In this document: positions 36,530 through 45,847 of the stretch, in pieces | Layout of the letters: each line of letters begins with the position of its first letter | Position numbering within the stretch: position 1 is the stretch's first letter | Origin: Alteromonas sp. C1M14 | GTDB lineage: Bacteria > Pseudomonadota > Gammaproteobacteria > Enterobacterales > Alteromonadaceae | DNA length: 64,000 nt | Direction of reading: 5' to 3' | Assembly: GCF_018860965.1 (NCBI RefSeq) | Contig: NZ_JAHKQF010000008.1 | Coordinates: forward strand, 434,001 to 498,000 | The notes under the pieces: model-generated | The model's input: only the letters and a program-made list of their open reading frames with translations | Databases searched by the model: none | Told to the model about the DNA's origin: nothing | Translations under genes and position numbers: made by a program

Positions 36530-37450
36530 ATGTCTGGAATTCTTGATTCCGTTAATCAGCGTACGCAGTTAGTGGGGCAGAATCGACTAGAACTGTTGCT
36601 ATTCAGACTGAATGGTCGTCAGCGTTTTGGCATTAACGTGTTTAAAGTGCGTGAAGTGTTGCAGTGTCCTCCATTAACGCGGATCCCCAAATTGAACTCG
36701 TTAGTACGTGGTGTGGCCCATATCCGAGGCCAAACCATTTCGGTGATTGATTTGAGTATGGCCACCGGCGGGCGCAAAATCGAAGATTTAGATAACGCGT
36801 TTATTGTGATTGCCGAGTACAACCGTTCGGTACAAGGCTTTTTGGTGGGTGCCGTTGAGCGCATTATCAATACCAATTGGGATACCATCATGCCACCACC
36901 ACAAGGGACAGGTAAGGCGAGTTACTTAACTGCGGTTACCCAAGTGGAAAATGAGTTGGTGGAGATCCTCGATGTTGAGAAAATTCTCAATGAGATATCG
37001 CCCCTTAAAACGGACGTGAGTGCTGAGGTAGCTTCGGGTTTAGATACATCAGGCAGCAAGGATAAAATGATTTTTATTGCCGATGATTCCTCGGTAGCAA
37101 GAAGCCAGGTGAAAAAGGCGCTTACGGCGCTAGGCCTAGAAATCGAAGTGGCTAAAAATGGCCTCGAAGCACTCAATAGATTAAAAGAAATTGCAGCTGA
37201 AACCGGCGATGTGACCGATAAAGTTGGGGTGTTGGTGTCTGATATTGAAATGCCAGAAATGGACGGCTATACCCTAACGGCGGAAATTAAGAACACGCCT
37301 GAGTTACAAAAGCTGCATGTGGTGTTGCATACGTCATTAAGTGGTGTATTTAATCAGGCTATGGTGCAAAAGGTTGGGGCAGATGACTTTATTGCTAAGT
37401 TCCATCCTGATGAGCTTGCCACGGCCGTGAATAAGTGGCTTAAAGATTAA
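36530..37450 (+). CDS. cheV: Chemotaxis coupling protein CheV
   Basis: A 306-residue fusion of a CheW domain (about residues 15-160) and a CheY-like receiver (about 178-305). Receiver residues visible are the acidic pair in IADDSSVAR, the phospho-acceptor Asp in VSDIEMPEMDGY, Thr/Ser in LHTSLSG and Lys in DFIAKFHPDE. It couples chemoreceptors to CheA and is tuned by phosphorylation. It sits directly before cheR, as in Vibrio and other polar flagellates. GAGGTGAGGT precedes the ATG. Confidence 0.93.
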   Translation: MSGILDSVNQRTQLVGQNRLELLLFRLNGRQRFGINVFKVREVLQCPPLTRIPKLNSLVRGVAHIRGQTISVIDLSMATGGRKIEDLDNAFIVIAEYNRSVQGFLVGAVERIINTNWDTIMPPPQGTGKASYLTAVTQVENELVEILDVEKILNEISPLKTDVSAEVASGLDTSGSKDKMIFIADDSSVARSQVKKALTALGLEIEVAKNGLEALNRLKEIAAETGDVTDKVGVLVSDIEMPEMDGYTLTAEIKNTPELQKLHVVLHTSLSGVFNQAMVQKVGADDFIAKFHPDELATAVNKWLKD

Positions 37451-37470
37451 GCTTTTGAGGCGTTATTAGC

Positions 37471-38301
37471 TTGAAAAACAAAGATGTGTCTGCAGACAGT
37501 TATCGTCAATTCGGTCAGTTTCTGCAACAGCAATGCGGCATTTCTCTTGGCGAGAACAAACAATACTTGGTTCGCAGCCGACTATCGTCGGTGATGCACG
37601 AGTATCACTTTGACTGTATTGATGCCCTTATCTCGGCAACCGTTCGAGGGGCTAACCGACAGCTCCTTCAGGCCGTGCTTGATGCTATGACCACTAACGA
37701 GACATTATGGTTTCGTGACAATTACCCTTATGAGCTGCTGGTAAAAACCATCTTACCGGAACAGGCGACAAAAAAACGTCGGTTACGTGTCTGGAGCGCC
37801 GCTTGTTCGTCCGGCCAAGAACCTTACTCTATTGCCATGTCAGTGTTGGAATTTCAGCGGCAAAAAGCCCAATTGCGTGGTGGTGTTGAAATTGTCGGCA
37901 CTGATCTGTCCTCTAAAATGCTGGAAAAGTGTGACAAAGGTGTTTACGACGAGTTGTCGCTAGCCCGGGGTTTATCCGCTGAACGGCGACAACGCTATTT
38001 TACCGCCAACAAAGATGGGCTGCTGCAAGTGAATCGCGATGTGAGAAACATGGTGTCGTTTCGTAGTTTAAATCTGTTACATAGCTATGGAAGCTTGGGT
38101 AAATTCGATATCGTTTTTTGCCGCAATGTACTGATTTACTTTCCGGCAGAAGTGAAAGCCCGAATACTGCAACAAATTGCCGCTCAACTGCAACCGGGTG
38201 GCATTCTCTTTCTCGGTGCGTCTGAATCCATAGGCAGCGCCGACAAGCTCTTCTCTATGGTGAAATGCCATCCAGGCCTTTATTTTCAGCGTAAAGCCTA
38301 A
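37471..38301 (+). CDS. cheR: Chemoreceptor methyltransferase CheR
   Basis: A 276-residue SAM-dependent protein-glutamate methyltransferase for adaptation. The N-terminal helical CheR_N domain (about residues 10-75) includes TTNETLWFRDNYPYE. The SAM-binding fold begins at VWSAACSSGQEPYSIAM (about 109-125) and continues through FDIVFCRNVLIYF (about 211-223). The start codon is TTG (37471) with GAGG about 10 bp upstream, and no better start is seen. It is 20 bp after cheV and followed by the sigma-54 promoter of flgB. Confidence 0.93.
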   Translation: MKNKDVSADSYRQFGQFLQQQCGISLGENKQYLVRSRLSSVMHEYHFDCIDALISATVRGANRQLLQAVLDAMTTNETLWFRDNYPYELLVKTILPEQATKKRRLRVWSAACSSGQEPYSIAMSVLEFQRQKAQLRGGVEIVGTDLSSKMLEKCDKGVYDELSLARGLSAERRQRYFTANKDGLLQVNRDVRNMVSFRSLNLLHSYGSLGKFDIVFCRNVLIYFPAEVKARILQQIAAQLQPGGILFLGASESIGSADKLFSMVKCHPGLYFQRKA

Positions 38302-38336
38302 GCGTTTCCGGTTATCTACCTAGCGTCAAAAATACT

Positions 38337-38352
38337 TGGCACTTCCTTTGCT
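38337..38352 (+). promoter_or_regulatory. Sigma-54 promoter of flgBCDE
   Basis: TGGCAC-TTCCT-TTGCT (preceded by T) is a full match to the -24/-12 consensus, 45 bp before flgB. Confidence 0.9.
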
Positions 38353-38397
38353 TTAACCTTCGGTAAGGTCAACTTTATAGCAACTGAGGTGTCAGAC

Positions 38398-38802
38398 GTG
38401 GCCATCAATTTAGACAAATTAGTGGGTTTCCATCAAAAAGCACTGAACATTCGTGAACAGAGAATGGAAGTCATTGCCGGTAATCTGGCTAATGCAAACA
38501 CGCCAGGTTACAAAGCGCGGGACATCGACTTCCAACGTGCTATGGAATCTGCCCAGACATCTCAGCGTACTGGGTCAATGGCTCGTACCCATGAAGCCCA
38601 TTACAACGGTAAACTCAATACAACTAGTTTTGACGTGGACTTTCGCATCCCAAATCAACCTGATACCGGCGACGGCAATACGGTAGAAGTACAGACTGAG
38701 CGGAATGAATTTCTCGATAATGGTATGCGCTATCAAGCATCGCTTCAGTTTCTAGAGAGTAAATTGAAAGGTATGAAAAAAGCCTTAAGTGGAGGGCAGT
38801 AA
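38398..38802 (+). CDS. flgB: Flagellar proximal rod protein FlgB
   Basis: A 134-residue rod protein. The start is placed at GTG 38398 because GAGGTG lies 8 bp upstream and the product then begins MAINLDKLVGFHQ like other FlgB proteins. The upstream in-frame GTG (38389) lies within that site. The conserved rod motif NLANANTPGYKARDIDF (about residues 29-45) and a C-terminal helix for polymerisation are present. It is the first gene of flgBCDE and overlaps flgC by one base. Confidence 0.92.
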   Translation: MAINLDKLVGFHQKALNIREQRMEVIAGNLANANTPGYKARDIDFQRAMESAQTSQRTGSMARTHEAHYNGKLNTTSFDVDFRIPNQPDTGDGNTVEVQTERNEFLDNGMRYQASLQFLESKLKGMKKALSGGQ

Positions 38803-39224
38803 TGAGTCTTTTTAATGTAATGTCAATTTCTGGTACCGGCATGGAGGCAGAAAGTGTCCGTCTGAATACCACGGCCAGTAATATCGCCAACGCCAACAGC
38901 GTGAGTAGCAGCTACGAAGACACTTATAAAGCTCGTTATCCTGTCTTTGCCGCAGAACTTGCCCAAGCCACCGGCGATCAAAGTAAAGGGGCTGGGGTAC
39001 AAGTTAAAGGGGTGGTAGAGAGTGACGCACCGTTGCAAATCGAATATGCCCCTCATAATCCCATGGCAGATGAAAATGGGTATATCTACAAGCCCAATGT
39101 AAACATTGTCGAAGAAATGGCGAATATGATGTCAGCTTCGAAAGGGTATGAAACAAATGTACAGGTTGCAGATACCACCAAACGGATTTTCCGTCAGGTA
39201 TTGCAGTTAGGTCGTAGTCAGTAA
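38802..39224 (+). CDS. flgC: Flagellar proximal rod protein FlgC
   Basis: A 140-residue rod protein with the N-terminal Flg_bb_rod motif TASNIANANSVSSS (about residues 21-34) and the C-terminal VNIVEEMANMMSASKGYETNVQ (about 101-122) typical of rod/hook proteins. It stacks on FlgB in the rod and is secreted by the flagellar type III system, with no signal peptide. Length and motifs are normal. Confidence 0.94.
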   Translation: MSLFNVMSISGTGMEAESVRLNTTASNIANANSVSSSYEDTYKARYPVFAAELAQATGDQSKGAGVQVKGVVESDAPLQIEYAPHNPMADENGYIYKPNVNIVEEMANMMSASKGYETNVQVADTTKRIFRQVLQLGRSQ

Positions 39225-39249
39225 TGAAGGCTGACATGAGGATATTTCA

Positions 39250-39942
39250 GTGAGCACAATTTCAAACGATGCTGGTTTAACATCAGAGCTTTACTGGCAG
39301 GAAGAAGGCGTTGCCGTTGCCGATGGCAGTGAACAACGGCTCTCCCAGGAAGATTTCTTTTCGTTGTTAACCGAGCAGTTAGCCAATCAAGATCCCACTA
39401 AACCGGTGGATAACGATCAAATGGTTGCGCAGATGACATCCTTTACCATGGCTGATGGTATCGAGCAATTAAACGAGAAGTTTGAGTCATTTGCTGCATC
39501 GATGACCTCAAATCAAGCGTTGCAAGCATCCAGCCTAATTGGTCAAAACGTCTTGGTTGAGGGCAACATTGGTTATATGGCCGAAGAAGGTGCTGGGTTT
39601 AGTGGTGTGTTAGTTAACGACCAAACGGTCCAAGACCTTGCTATCACCATAGAAAACCAATATGGAGAAATTGTCAAAACCATTAATGCTGGCACCCAAG
39701 GCGCAGGAAACATTGAGTTCACTTGGGACGGTACCAACAACAATGGTGATGCTATGCCAGCGGGGGAATATGTCATTAATGCCAATGGTACGGCTGATGG
39801 CGAAGGAACCTCTGTACCCATTGCAGTGAATAGGCATGTGGGTAGCGTGAGTATGACAGGTAACAGTCAAGGCATCGTTTTAAATTTGGCGGGTGATGTG
39901 AGCATTAGTCTCGATGACGTCATCCAAATTGGCAGTGAGTAG
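39250..39942 (+). CDS. flgD: Flagellar hook cap protein FlgD
   Basis: A 230-residue hook-assembly scaffold. The N-terminal LSQEDFFSLLTEQLANQDPTKPVDNDQMVAQM (starting about 31) is the conserved FlgD core. It is followed by a Tudor-like domain and a FlgD Ig-like domain (about 120-200, GTNNNGDAMPAGEYVI). GTG start at 39250 with GAGGA 7 bp upstream. It is capped off the tip after hook completion. It lies 11 bp before flgE. Confidence 0.94.
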   Translation: MSTISNDAGLTSELYWQEEGVAVADGSEQRLSQEDFFSLLTEQLANQDPTKPVDNDQMVAQMTSFTMADGIEQLNEKFESFAASMTSNQALQASSLIGQNVLVEGNIGYMAEEGAGFSGVLVNDQTVQDLAITIENQYGEIVKTINAGTQGAGNIEFTWDGTNNNGDAMPAGEYVINANGTADGEGTSVPIAVNRHVGSVSMTGNSQGIVLNLAGDVSISLDDVIQIGSE

Positions 39943-39953
39943 GAGAAAATACT

Positions 39954-41339
39954 ATGTCATTTAATATAGCACTAAGTGGTGTTTCTGCCGCGCAAAAAGA
40001 TTTGGACGTAACCGCCAATAATATAGCGAACGTCAATACGGTAGGTTTTAAAGAGTCCCGAGCCGAGTTTGGCGATGTGTATGCCTCTTCACTGCTTGCC
40101 GGTGGTAAAACGAAAGTGGGTGACGGTGTGTTAACCCAAGAAGTTGCCCAGCAGTTTTCCCAAGGGAGTTTGCAGTTTACCAACACCGCATTAGATTTAG
40201 CGATTACTGGTAATGGGTTTTTCGCCACGGTACCTGAAATTACATCACGAGATTTCTCGTTTACCCGAGCCGGCCAGTTTAAATTGGACGAAGACAACTT
40301 TGTCGTTAACAGCAACGGTGATAACTTGCTTGGTTTTCCTGTGAACACCGATGGCACTAGTTCATCTGTGGCGCTAAGTACCACCGAACCGGTACGGATC
40401 CCTGATTCATCAGGTTCGCCGCAGCAAACCTCTGAAGTGGATATTCGCATGAACTTGCCCGCCGGCGATCAAGCCATCGATCCTGCGCAGTTTAATCCTG
40501 ATGATCCACTGACTTATAATGCGGCAACATCGGTGACGGTTTACGACTCCTTAGGCGATAGCCATGTAATGACGTATTACTTTATTAAGGATCCTGCAGC
40601 GACCACCACCAACGATTGGTATGTGGCCACCGCCGTGGATGATGATTTAGTCGATTTAGTGAACTCTGACGGCACGGATTCGGATGTCACTACGGCGGCT
40701 AATACAGTGGGAACCAGTTCCGGTTATCCTGCCACGGTGGCAAAGTTGTCATTCAGTCAGGGAGGTGATTTTATTGGTATCGAGTCACCGGATGGATTAA
40801 CTTCCACGGATTACAAAATTGAGACTGAAGCGCTAGGGGCGACGATTCTCTCCAATGGTTCGGATCCAAGCCAGCAAATTGCCATCGACTTCAACCTAGA
40901 TCCTTCTTCTGCGACTACCACAGAGCCAACACAGTTTGCGTCGGCTTTTGAAGTAACGTCATTAGAGCAAGACGGTTTACCTGTGGGTCGTTTGACCGGT
41001 ATTGATATTGGCGCTGACGGTTTGGTAAGAGCGACATTCTCCAACGGTACGTCAGAACCCATTGTTCGGGTCGCACTAGTGAGATTTTCCAACGAACAAG
41101 GTTTGACTCAACAAAGTAGCACCCAATGGAAAGAGTCCATTGAGTCTGGAGAGGCGCTGGCGGGAGAAGCCACCACCGGAACCTTTGGGGAAATTAACTC
41201 TTCTGCTTTAGAACAAGCTAACGTAAACCTTACCACTGAGCTTATTGATTTGATCATTGCTCAGCGTAACTTCCAGGCAAACTCACGTGCCCTAGAAGTG
41301 AACAACCAGTTAAACCAGACCATCCTTAATATTCGTTAA
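39954..41339 (+). CDS. flgE: Flagellar hook protein FlgE
   Basis: A 461-residue hook subunit. The N-terminal rod/hook motif (VTANNIANVNTVGFKESRAE, about residues 19-38) and the C-terminal NVNLTTELIDLIIAQRNFQA (about 424-443) form the D0 core. The D1-D2 domains lie between (GFFATVPEI, DSLGDSHVMTYYF). It has a normal length for Alteromonadales. RBS GGAG at 39943-39946 region. It is followed by a terminator, so flgBCDE is one unit. Confidence 0.94.
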   Translation: MSFNIALSGVSAAQKDLDVTANNIANVNTVGFKESRAEFGDVYASSLLAGGKTKVGDGVLTQEVAQQFSQGSLQFTNTALDLAITGNGFFATVPEITSRDFSFTRAGQFKLDEDNFVVNSNGDNLLGFPVNTDGTSSSVALSTTEPVRIPDSSGSPQQTSEVDIRMNLPAGDQAIDPAQFNPDDPLTYNAATSVTVYDSLGDSHVMTYYFIKDPAATTTNDWYVATAVDDDLVDLVNSDGTDSDVTTAANTVGTSSGYPATVAKLSFSQGGDFIGIESPDGLTSTDYKIETEALGATILSNGSDPSQQIAIDFNLDPSSATTTEPTQFASAFEVTSLEQDGLPVGRLTGIDIGADGLVRATFSNGTSEPIVRVALVRFSNEQGLTQQSSTQWKESIESGEALAGEATTGTFGEINSSALEQANVNLTTELIDLIIAQRNFQANSRALEVNNQLNQTILNIR

Positions 41340-41365
41340 GGTGTTATCTGTATAATTTGCATACC

Positions 41366-41387
41366 AAGGCCGCATCAGCGGCCTTTT
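41366..41387 (+). terminator. Rho-independent terminator after flgE
   Basis: An 8-bp perfect stem (AAGGCCGC/GCGGCCTT) with a 4-nt loop and a T run, 27 bp past flgE. Confidence 0.85.
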
Positions 41388-41417
41388 CATTATCTGCGGT
41401 TCCCCTACTTACACTCT

Positions 41418-41433
41418 TGGCACTTAAATTGCT
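41418..41433 (+). promoter_or_regulatory. Sigma-54 promoter of flgFGHIJKL
   Basis: TGGCAC-TTAAA-TTGCT is a full match to the -24/-12 consensus, 40 bp before flgF. Confidence 0.9.
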
Positions 41434-41472
41434 CAGTTATTGATAAGTTCAATAAAACGTCAAAAGTCAGTC

Positions 41473-42216
41473 ATGGATAAATTACTCTATATTGCTGCAA
41501 GCGGCGCCAAACAAGACCTGTTGGCCACGGGTGTACGCGCCAATAATCTGGCGAATGCCCAGACGTCGGGTTTTCGGGCTCAACTGGAACAGGCAAGAGC
41601 GATGCCGGCATACGGCGAAGGTTTGCCGACTCGAGTGTTTTCAATGACTGAAAGTCCCGCCAGTAATTATGAATCTGGGGCCATGATCCAAACTAATCGA
41701 GATCTTGACGTAGCAATCCAAGGGGATGGCTGGTTTGCCATGCAAACTCCCGACGGTCAAGAAGCTTATAGTCGTGATGGCAGTTTTCAGCTCGGACCAA
41801 ACGGTATGCTAACGGATATGCACGGCAATATGGCCATGGGCGACAACGGGCCGATTTATTTGCCGGTACCCTTGGACAATTTAAATATTTCCCAAGACGG
41901 TACGATTTCCACGCGACCTGTTGGGGCGCCAGAAAATGTGTCAGAAGAAGTGGGAAGGTTGAAGTTAGTGAACCCTGACCTTGCCAACTTAGAGAAAGGT
42001 TACGATGGTTTATTCCGCACCAAAGACGGGTCTATTGCCGTGGCTGATATCAACGTTAGCGTACGCACCGGTATGTTGGAAGGCTCTAACGTTAATGCGG
42101 TGGATGAGATGGTCAATATGATGAGCTTACAACGGCACTATGAAATGCAGGTAAAGCTGATGAAAAAGGCCGATGAACTGTCAACCCGCGGCAATGCACT
42201 ATTGCGCATTATTTAA
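41473..42216 (+). CDS. flgF: Flagellar distal/proximal rod protein FlgF
   Basis: A 247-residue rod protein. ATG 41473 gives the standard MDKLLYIAASGAKQDLLATG start. The earlier in-frame ATG (41440) lies only a few bases past the sigma-54 promoter and is rejected. The N-terminal ANNLANAQTSGFRA motif and C-terminal LEGSNVNAVDEMVNMMSLQRHYEM (from about 206) are conserved. The ribosome site is weak. It is the first gene of the flgF-flgL transcript. Confidence 0.92.
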   Translation: MDKLLYIAASGAKQDLLATGVRANNLANAQTSGFRAQLEQARAMPAYGEGLPTRVFSMTESPASNYESGAMIQTNRDLDVAIQGDGWFAMQTPDGQEAYSRDGSFQLGPNGMLTDMHGNMAMGDNGPIYLPVPLDNLNISQDGTISTRPVGAPENVSEEVGRLKLVNPDLANLEKGYDGLFRTKDGSIAVADINVSVRTGMLEGSNVNAVDEMVNMMSLQRHYEMQVKLMKKADELSTRGNALLRII

Positions 42217-42263
42217 TTACATTATGTCACGATCCTCAATACTGGGGACGTTAGGAGGTTCAT

Positions 42264-43052
42264 ATGCATCCAGCACTATGGATAAGTAAAACAGGTTTAG
42301 ACGCTGCACAAACTGATGTGGCAGTGGTATCAAATAACCTGGCCAACGCCTCAACGGTGGGCTTTAAAAAAGACAGAGCGATCTTTGAAGATCTACTTTA
42401 TCAGAATATTAATCAGCCTGGTGGTCGCTCATCGGCAGACACAGAATTGCCGTCGGGACTTATGTTAGGCTCAGGTTCTAAAGTGGTGGCTACCCAAAAA
42501 GCCCACACTCAAGGGAATTTGCTGACCACAGACAATGCTTTAGATATGTCTATTCAAGGGCGTGGGTATTTTGAAATTCTACAGCCTGATGGATCCATTG
42601 CTTACAGTCGTAATGGTCAGTTTACCATGAACGATGAAGGCCAAATCGTGACCTCCGGCGCGGGCTTTTTGCTCCAGCCAGAAATCACGGTTCCTGAAGA
42701 TGCCCAGCAAATAACGATCTCTCAGGATGGTGAAGTGTCTGCCACAGTGCGGGGGGAAGCAGAGCCCCAAGTATTAGGGCAGCTTAACCTCGCAGATTTT
42801 GTAAACCCAACGGGGTTACAACCCACAGGGCAAAACCTGTATGTTGAAACTGCATCAAGCGGTGCTCCCATTGAAGGTGTGCCAGGATTAGAAGGGTTAG
42901 GAACCATTGCCCAAGGCACGCTGGAAACCTCCAATGTGAATGTGACCGAAGAATTGGTCAACCTCATTGAAAGTCAGCGCTTGTACGAAATGAATTCCAA
43001 GGTTATCTCGTCTGTTGATCAGATGCTTGGCCAGGTAATTCAGCAACTTTAA
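42264..43052 (+). CDS. flgG: Flagellar distal rod protein FlgG
   Basis: A 262-residue distal rod subunit with ATG 42264 behind GGAGG. It has the N-terminal VSNNLANASTVGFKKDRAIFED (about 24-45), the FlgG-type GRGYFEILQPDGSIAYSRNGQF middle (about 100-121) and the C-terminal LETSNVNVTEELVNLIESQRLYE (about 220-242). It sets rod length with FlgJ. It overlaps the annotated flgH start by one base. Confidence 0.94.
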   Translation: MHPALWISKTGLDAAQTDVAVVSNNLANASTVGFKKDRAIFEDLLYQNINQPGGRSSADTELPSGLMLGSGSKVVATQKAHTQGNLLTTDNALDMSIQGRGYFEILQPDGSIAYSRNGQFTMNDEGQIVTSGAGFLLQPEITVPEDAQQITISQDGEVSATVRGEAEPQVLGQLNLADFVNPTGLQPTGQNLYVETASSGAPIEGVPGLEGLGTIAQGTLETSNVNVTEELVNLIESQRLYEMNSKVISSVDQMLGQVIQQL

Positions 43053-43744
43053 TGGGTGATGTGATGCGGAATATCATTGTAATAGCAGGCTGGATATTGA
43101 TAACGGGGTGTGCCAGCACATCCCAACCTCCAGTGCAGGCCAACGATCCGGCTTTTGCCCCTGTGATCCCTGATATTCCCCGAGAACAGATTGCCGAAGA
43201 TGGGGCACTATTTCGTCCTTATATGGCCAATAGCCTGTATTCCGATGTCACGGCTCGTCGTGTCGGCGACATTATCACGGTGACGTTAAGTGAAAATACC
43301 GCTGCAACCAAATCAGCGAATACTGAAACCACCAAAGAAACAGGTATTGATCTGCAGCCAATCACAGGCTTAGGTGGCAATGGTATTAATATTGGTGGTC
43401 AATCTATTCAATTAGGAATTGACTCGACCAATGAATTCACCGGTGACGCTACGGCAAATCAAAGCAACAGTTTATCCGGTGCTATTTCCGTTACTGTGGT
43501 GGATGTGATGGCGAATCAAAACTTGGTGATCCGCGGTGAAAAGTGGCTGACGTTAAACCACGGTGACGAATATATTCGTCTGACAGGCATTATCCGCCCT
43601 GCGGACATCAGCCCTGAAAATGAAATCGTATCTACAAAAATTGCTAATGCCCGTATTCAGTATAGCGGCACTGGCAGCTTTGCCCGCGCTCAGGAAAAAG
43701 GCTGGCTTACCCGCTTTTTCACCTCTGAAGTTTGGCCATTCTAG
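43052..43744 (+). CDS. flgH: Flagellar L-ring lipoprotein FlgH
   Basis: A 230-residue outer membrane L-ring subunit. Signal peptide with lipobox LITGC (Cys20 from this start). The conserved core is DVTARRVGDIITVTLSEN (about 66-83) and the C-terminal segment ends in RFFTSEVWPF. An alternative ATG at 43064 gives MRNIIVIAGW and an equally good lipoprotein signal. The two starts cannot be separated on ribosome sites, both of which are weak. Confidence 0.93.
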   Translation: MGDVMRNIIVIAGWILITGCASTSQPPVQANDPAFAPVIPDIPREQIAEDGALFRPYMANSLYSDVTARRVGDIITVTLSENTAATKSANTETTKETGIDLQPITGLGGNGINIGGQSIQLGIDSTNEFTGDATANQSNSLSGAISVTVVDVMANQNLVIRGEKWLTLNHGDEYIRLTGIIRPADISPENEIVSTKIANARIQYSGTGSFARAQEKGWLTRFFTSEVWPF

Positions 43745-43753
43745 GAGAGGGTT

Positions 43754-44866
43754 ATGTCTGTGCTAAAAACAATCATCGTGTTGCTGGCATTAAGCTTTTC
43801 TGCTTTTTCCTCTGCCCAGCGCATTAAAGATGTGGCAAGTATACAAGGGGTGAGAAGTAACCAATTAGTAGGCTATGGCCTGGTTGTTGGGTTACCGGGA
43901 ACCGGTGAGCAAAGTCCGTTTACCGAGCAGAGTTTTCGCACCATGTTAAGTAATTTTGGTATCAGTCTTGACCCTGGTACCAAGCCAAAAATCAAAAACG
44001 TAGCCGCGGTTGCCGTGCATGCGGAATTGCCCGCCTTTATTAAACCCGGTCAGACCATTGATGTTACGGTGTCTTCCGTAGGGGAGGCAAGTAGTTTACA
44101 GGGCGGAACGTTACTACAAACCTTCTTACGGGGTGTTGACGGTAAAGTCTACGCGGTAGCGCAAGGAAGCCTTGTGGTGAGTGGTTTTGGTGCCCAGGGC
44201 GGCGATGGTTCACGGATTGTTGTGAATACACCCACAGTGGGGCGTATTCCTAATGGCGCCTTTGTAGAACAAGCGGTGCCATCGGGTTTCGCCAACGGCG
44301 ATAGTTTGACTCTTAATCTACATTACCCTGATTTTTCCACAGCAAAACGCTTGGCCGATACAATTAACCAACGTCTTGGCGCTCAGCCAGAGCAAGGCTA
44401 TACCATTGCAACGCCCATCGATGCGGCGTCAGTTCGCGTCACTGCGCCCCGGGATGTAGGTCAACGAGTGGGCTTTTTAGCGACGGTGGAAAACTTTGAT
44501 TTTGAACCGGCAGATGCACCCGCAAGAGTGGTGATTAACAGCCGCACCGGTACCATTGTAATTGGTCAGAATGTGCGTTTATTGCCTGCAGCTATTACCC
44601 ACGGCGGGCTCACTGTCACCATCTCCGAGAATCAGCAGGTTTCCCAGCCCAATGCACTGGCTGATGGGGATACGGTAGTCACCACCCAGTCCATTGTGGA
44701 TGTGGATATGGCCGACAGCAGAATGTTCAAATTTGAACCTGGCGCTACCCTTGATCAGCTTGTTCGGGCCGTCAATGAGGTGGGCGCCGCGCCTGGTGAT
44801 CTCATGGCAATATTAGAAGCTTTGCGTCAGGCCGGTGCCTTACGCGGCGAATTGGTAATTATCTAA
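43754..44866 (+). CDS. flgI: Flagellar P-ring protein FlgI
   Basis: A 370-residue periplasmic P-ring subunit with a cleavable signal peptide ([16 protein letters not shown]). The N-terminal [30 protein letters not shown] (from about 22) and the C-terminal [25 protein letters not shown] are conserved. AGGAGAGGG precedes the ATG. It needs FlgA for assembly. It overlaps flgJ by one base. Confidence 0.95.
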   Translation: MSVLKTIIVLLALSFSAFSSAQRIKDVASIQGVRSNQLVGYGLVVGLPGTGEQSPFTEQSFRTMLSNFGISLDPGTKPKIKNVAAVAVHAELPAFIKPGQTIDVTVSSVGEASSLQGGTLLQTFLRGVDGKVYAVAQGSLVVSGFGAQGGDGSRIVVNTPTVGRIPNGAFVEQAVPSGFANGDSLTLNLHYPDFSTAKRLADTINQRLGAQPEQGYTIATPIDAASVRVTAPRDVGQRVGFLATVENFDFEPADAPARVVINSRTGTIVIGQNVRLLPAAITHGGLTVTISENQQVSQPNALADGDTVVTTQSIVDVDMADSRMFKFEPGATLDQLVRAVNEVGAAPGDLMAILEALRQAGALRGELVII

Positions 44867-45819
44867 TGGATATGCAAAACACCGCCCAAAGCCAGCTTGA
44901 AATGGCCCGTAACGTCAATGATATTGGCGGGCTGAATAATTTGCGCGAAGCTATTGCTAAAGGTGATGGCAAGGTACTGCAAGAAGCGGCACAACAGTTT
45001 GAAGCCATCTTTGTGCAAATGATGCTTAAATCTATGCGCAAAGCGCAAGATGCGCTGGCAGATGAAGATAGTCCATTTAATTCTGAACAAGTTAAGTTTT
45101 ATCGTGATATGCACGATCAGCAATTGGCGGTAGATTTGTCCAGTAATGGTGGTATGGGTTTGGCCGATTTAATTGTTAAACAGCTTGGACAACAAGATCC
45201 GAACTATCAGCCCGCCAGCACAATTCGAGCTGACGGGAATTTGCCGTCTCTTAACCGACAGGTAGAACAACAGCGAAATATCGCCCAGGACGCCATGCTA
45301 GGGTCGTCTTCCAAAGGGACTTTATCTGCATATAAAGACGCCATGTTCGATAGTCCCCAAGCGTTTGTTGAAGCCCTTTACCCGTATGCACAAAAAGCTG
45401 CCGATACCTTAGGTACAGATGCTAAAGCAATCATTGCCCAAGCTGCAGTGGAAACGGGATGGGGACGCTATGTTATCCATGATGGTGCCGGTAACAGCAC
45501 AAATAATCTATTTGGAATAAAAGCGGATACACGCTGGCAAGGTGAACAAGCGGTGGTGGATACCATCGAATTTGATCAAGGGGTGCCTGAAAGACGAAAA
45601 GCCGCTTTTAGACAGTACCCAACCTTAGAAAGTGGTCTAGCCGATTATGTTAACTTCGTACAATCCCAACCTCGTTACCAACAAGCCATTGCGGCAAAAG
45701 ACGACACTCAGCAATATTTTCAAGCTCTTCAGCAAGCCGGTTATGCCACCGACCCTCAGTATGCAGAGAAAGTGATGGCGGTATACCGTAGCGAAACGGT
45801 TCAGGGGTATCAGCCGTGA
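44866..45819 (+). CDS. flgJ: Rod cap and peptidoglycan hydrolase FlgJ
   Basis: A 317-residue two-domain protein. The N-terminal rod-binding domain is at about residues 30-105 (QFEAIFVQMMLKSMRKAQDAL). The C-terminal beta-N-acetylglucosaminidase is at about 160-315 with catalytic Glu in AAVETGWGRYV and NNLFGIKADTRWQG. It opens the cell wall for rod passage. The dual-domain form is the gammaproteobacterial type. Confidence 0.94.
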   Translation: MDMQNTAQSQLEMARNVNDIGGLNNLREAIAKGDGKVLQEAAQQFEAIFVQMMLKSMRKAQDALADEDSPFNSEQVKFYRDMHDQQLAVDLSSNGGMGLADLIVKQLGQQDPNYQPASTIRADGNLPSLNRQVEQQRNIAQDAMLGSSSKGTLSAYKDAMFDSPQAFVEALYPYAQKAADTLGTDAKAIIAQAAVETGWGRYVIHDGAGNSTNNLFGIKADTRWQGEQAVVDTIEFDQGVPERRKAAFRQYPTLESGLADYVNFVQSQPRYQQAIAAKDDTQQYFQALQQAGYATDPQYAEKVMAVYRSETVQGYQP

Positions 45820-45847
45820 ATAACTGTGTTAGCGGGAGACCACACTC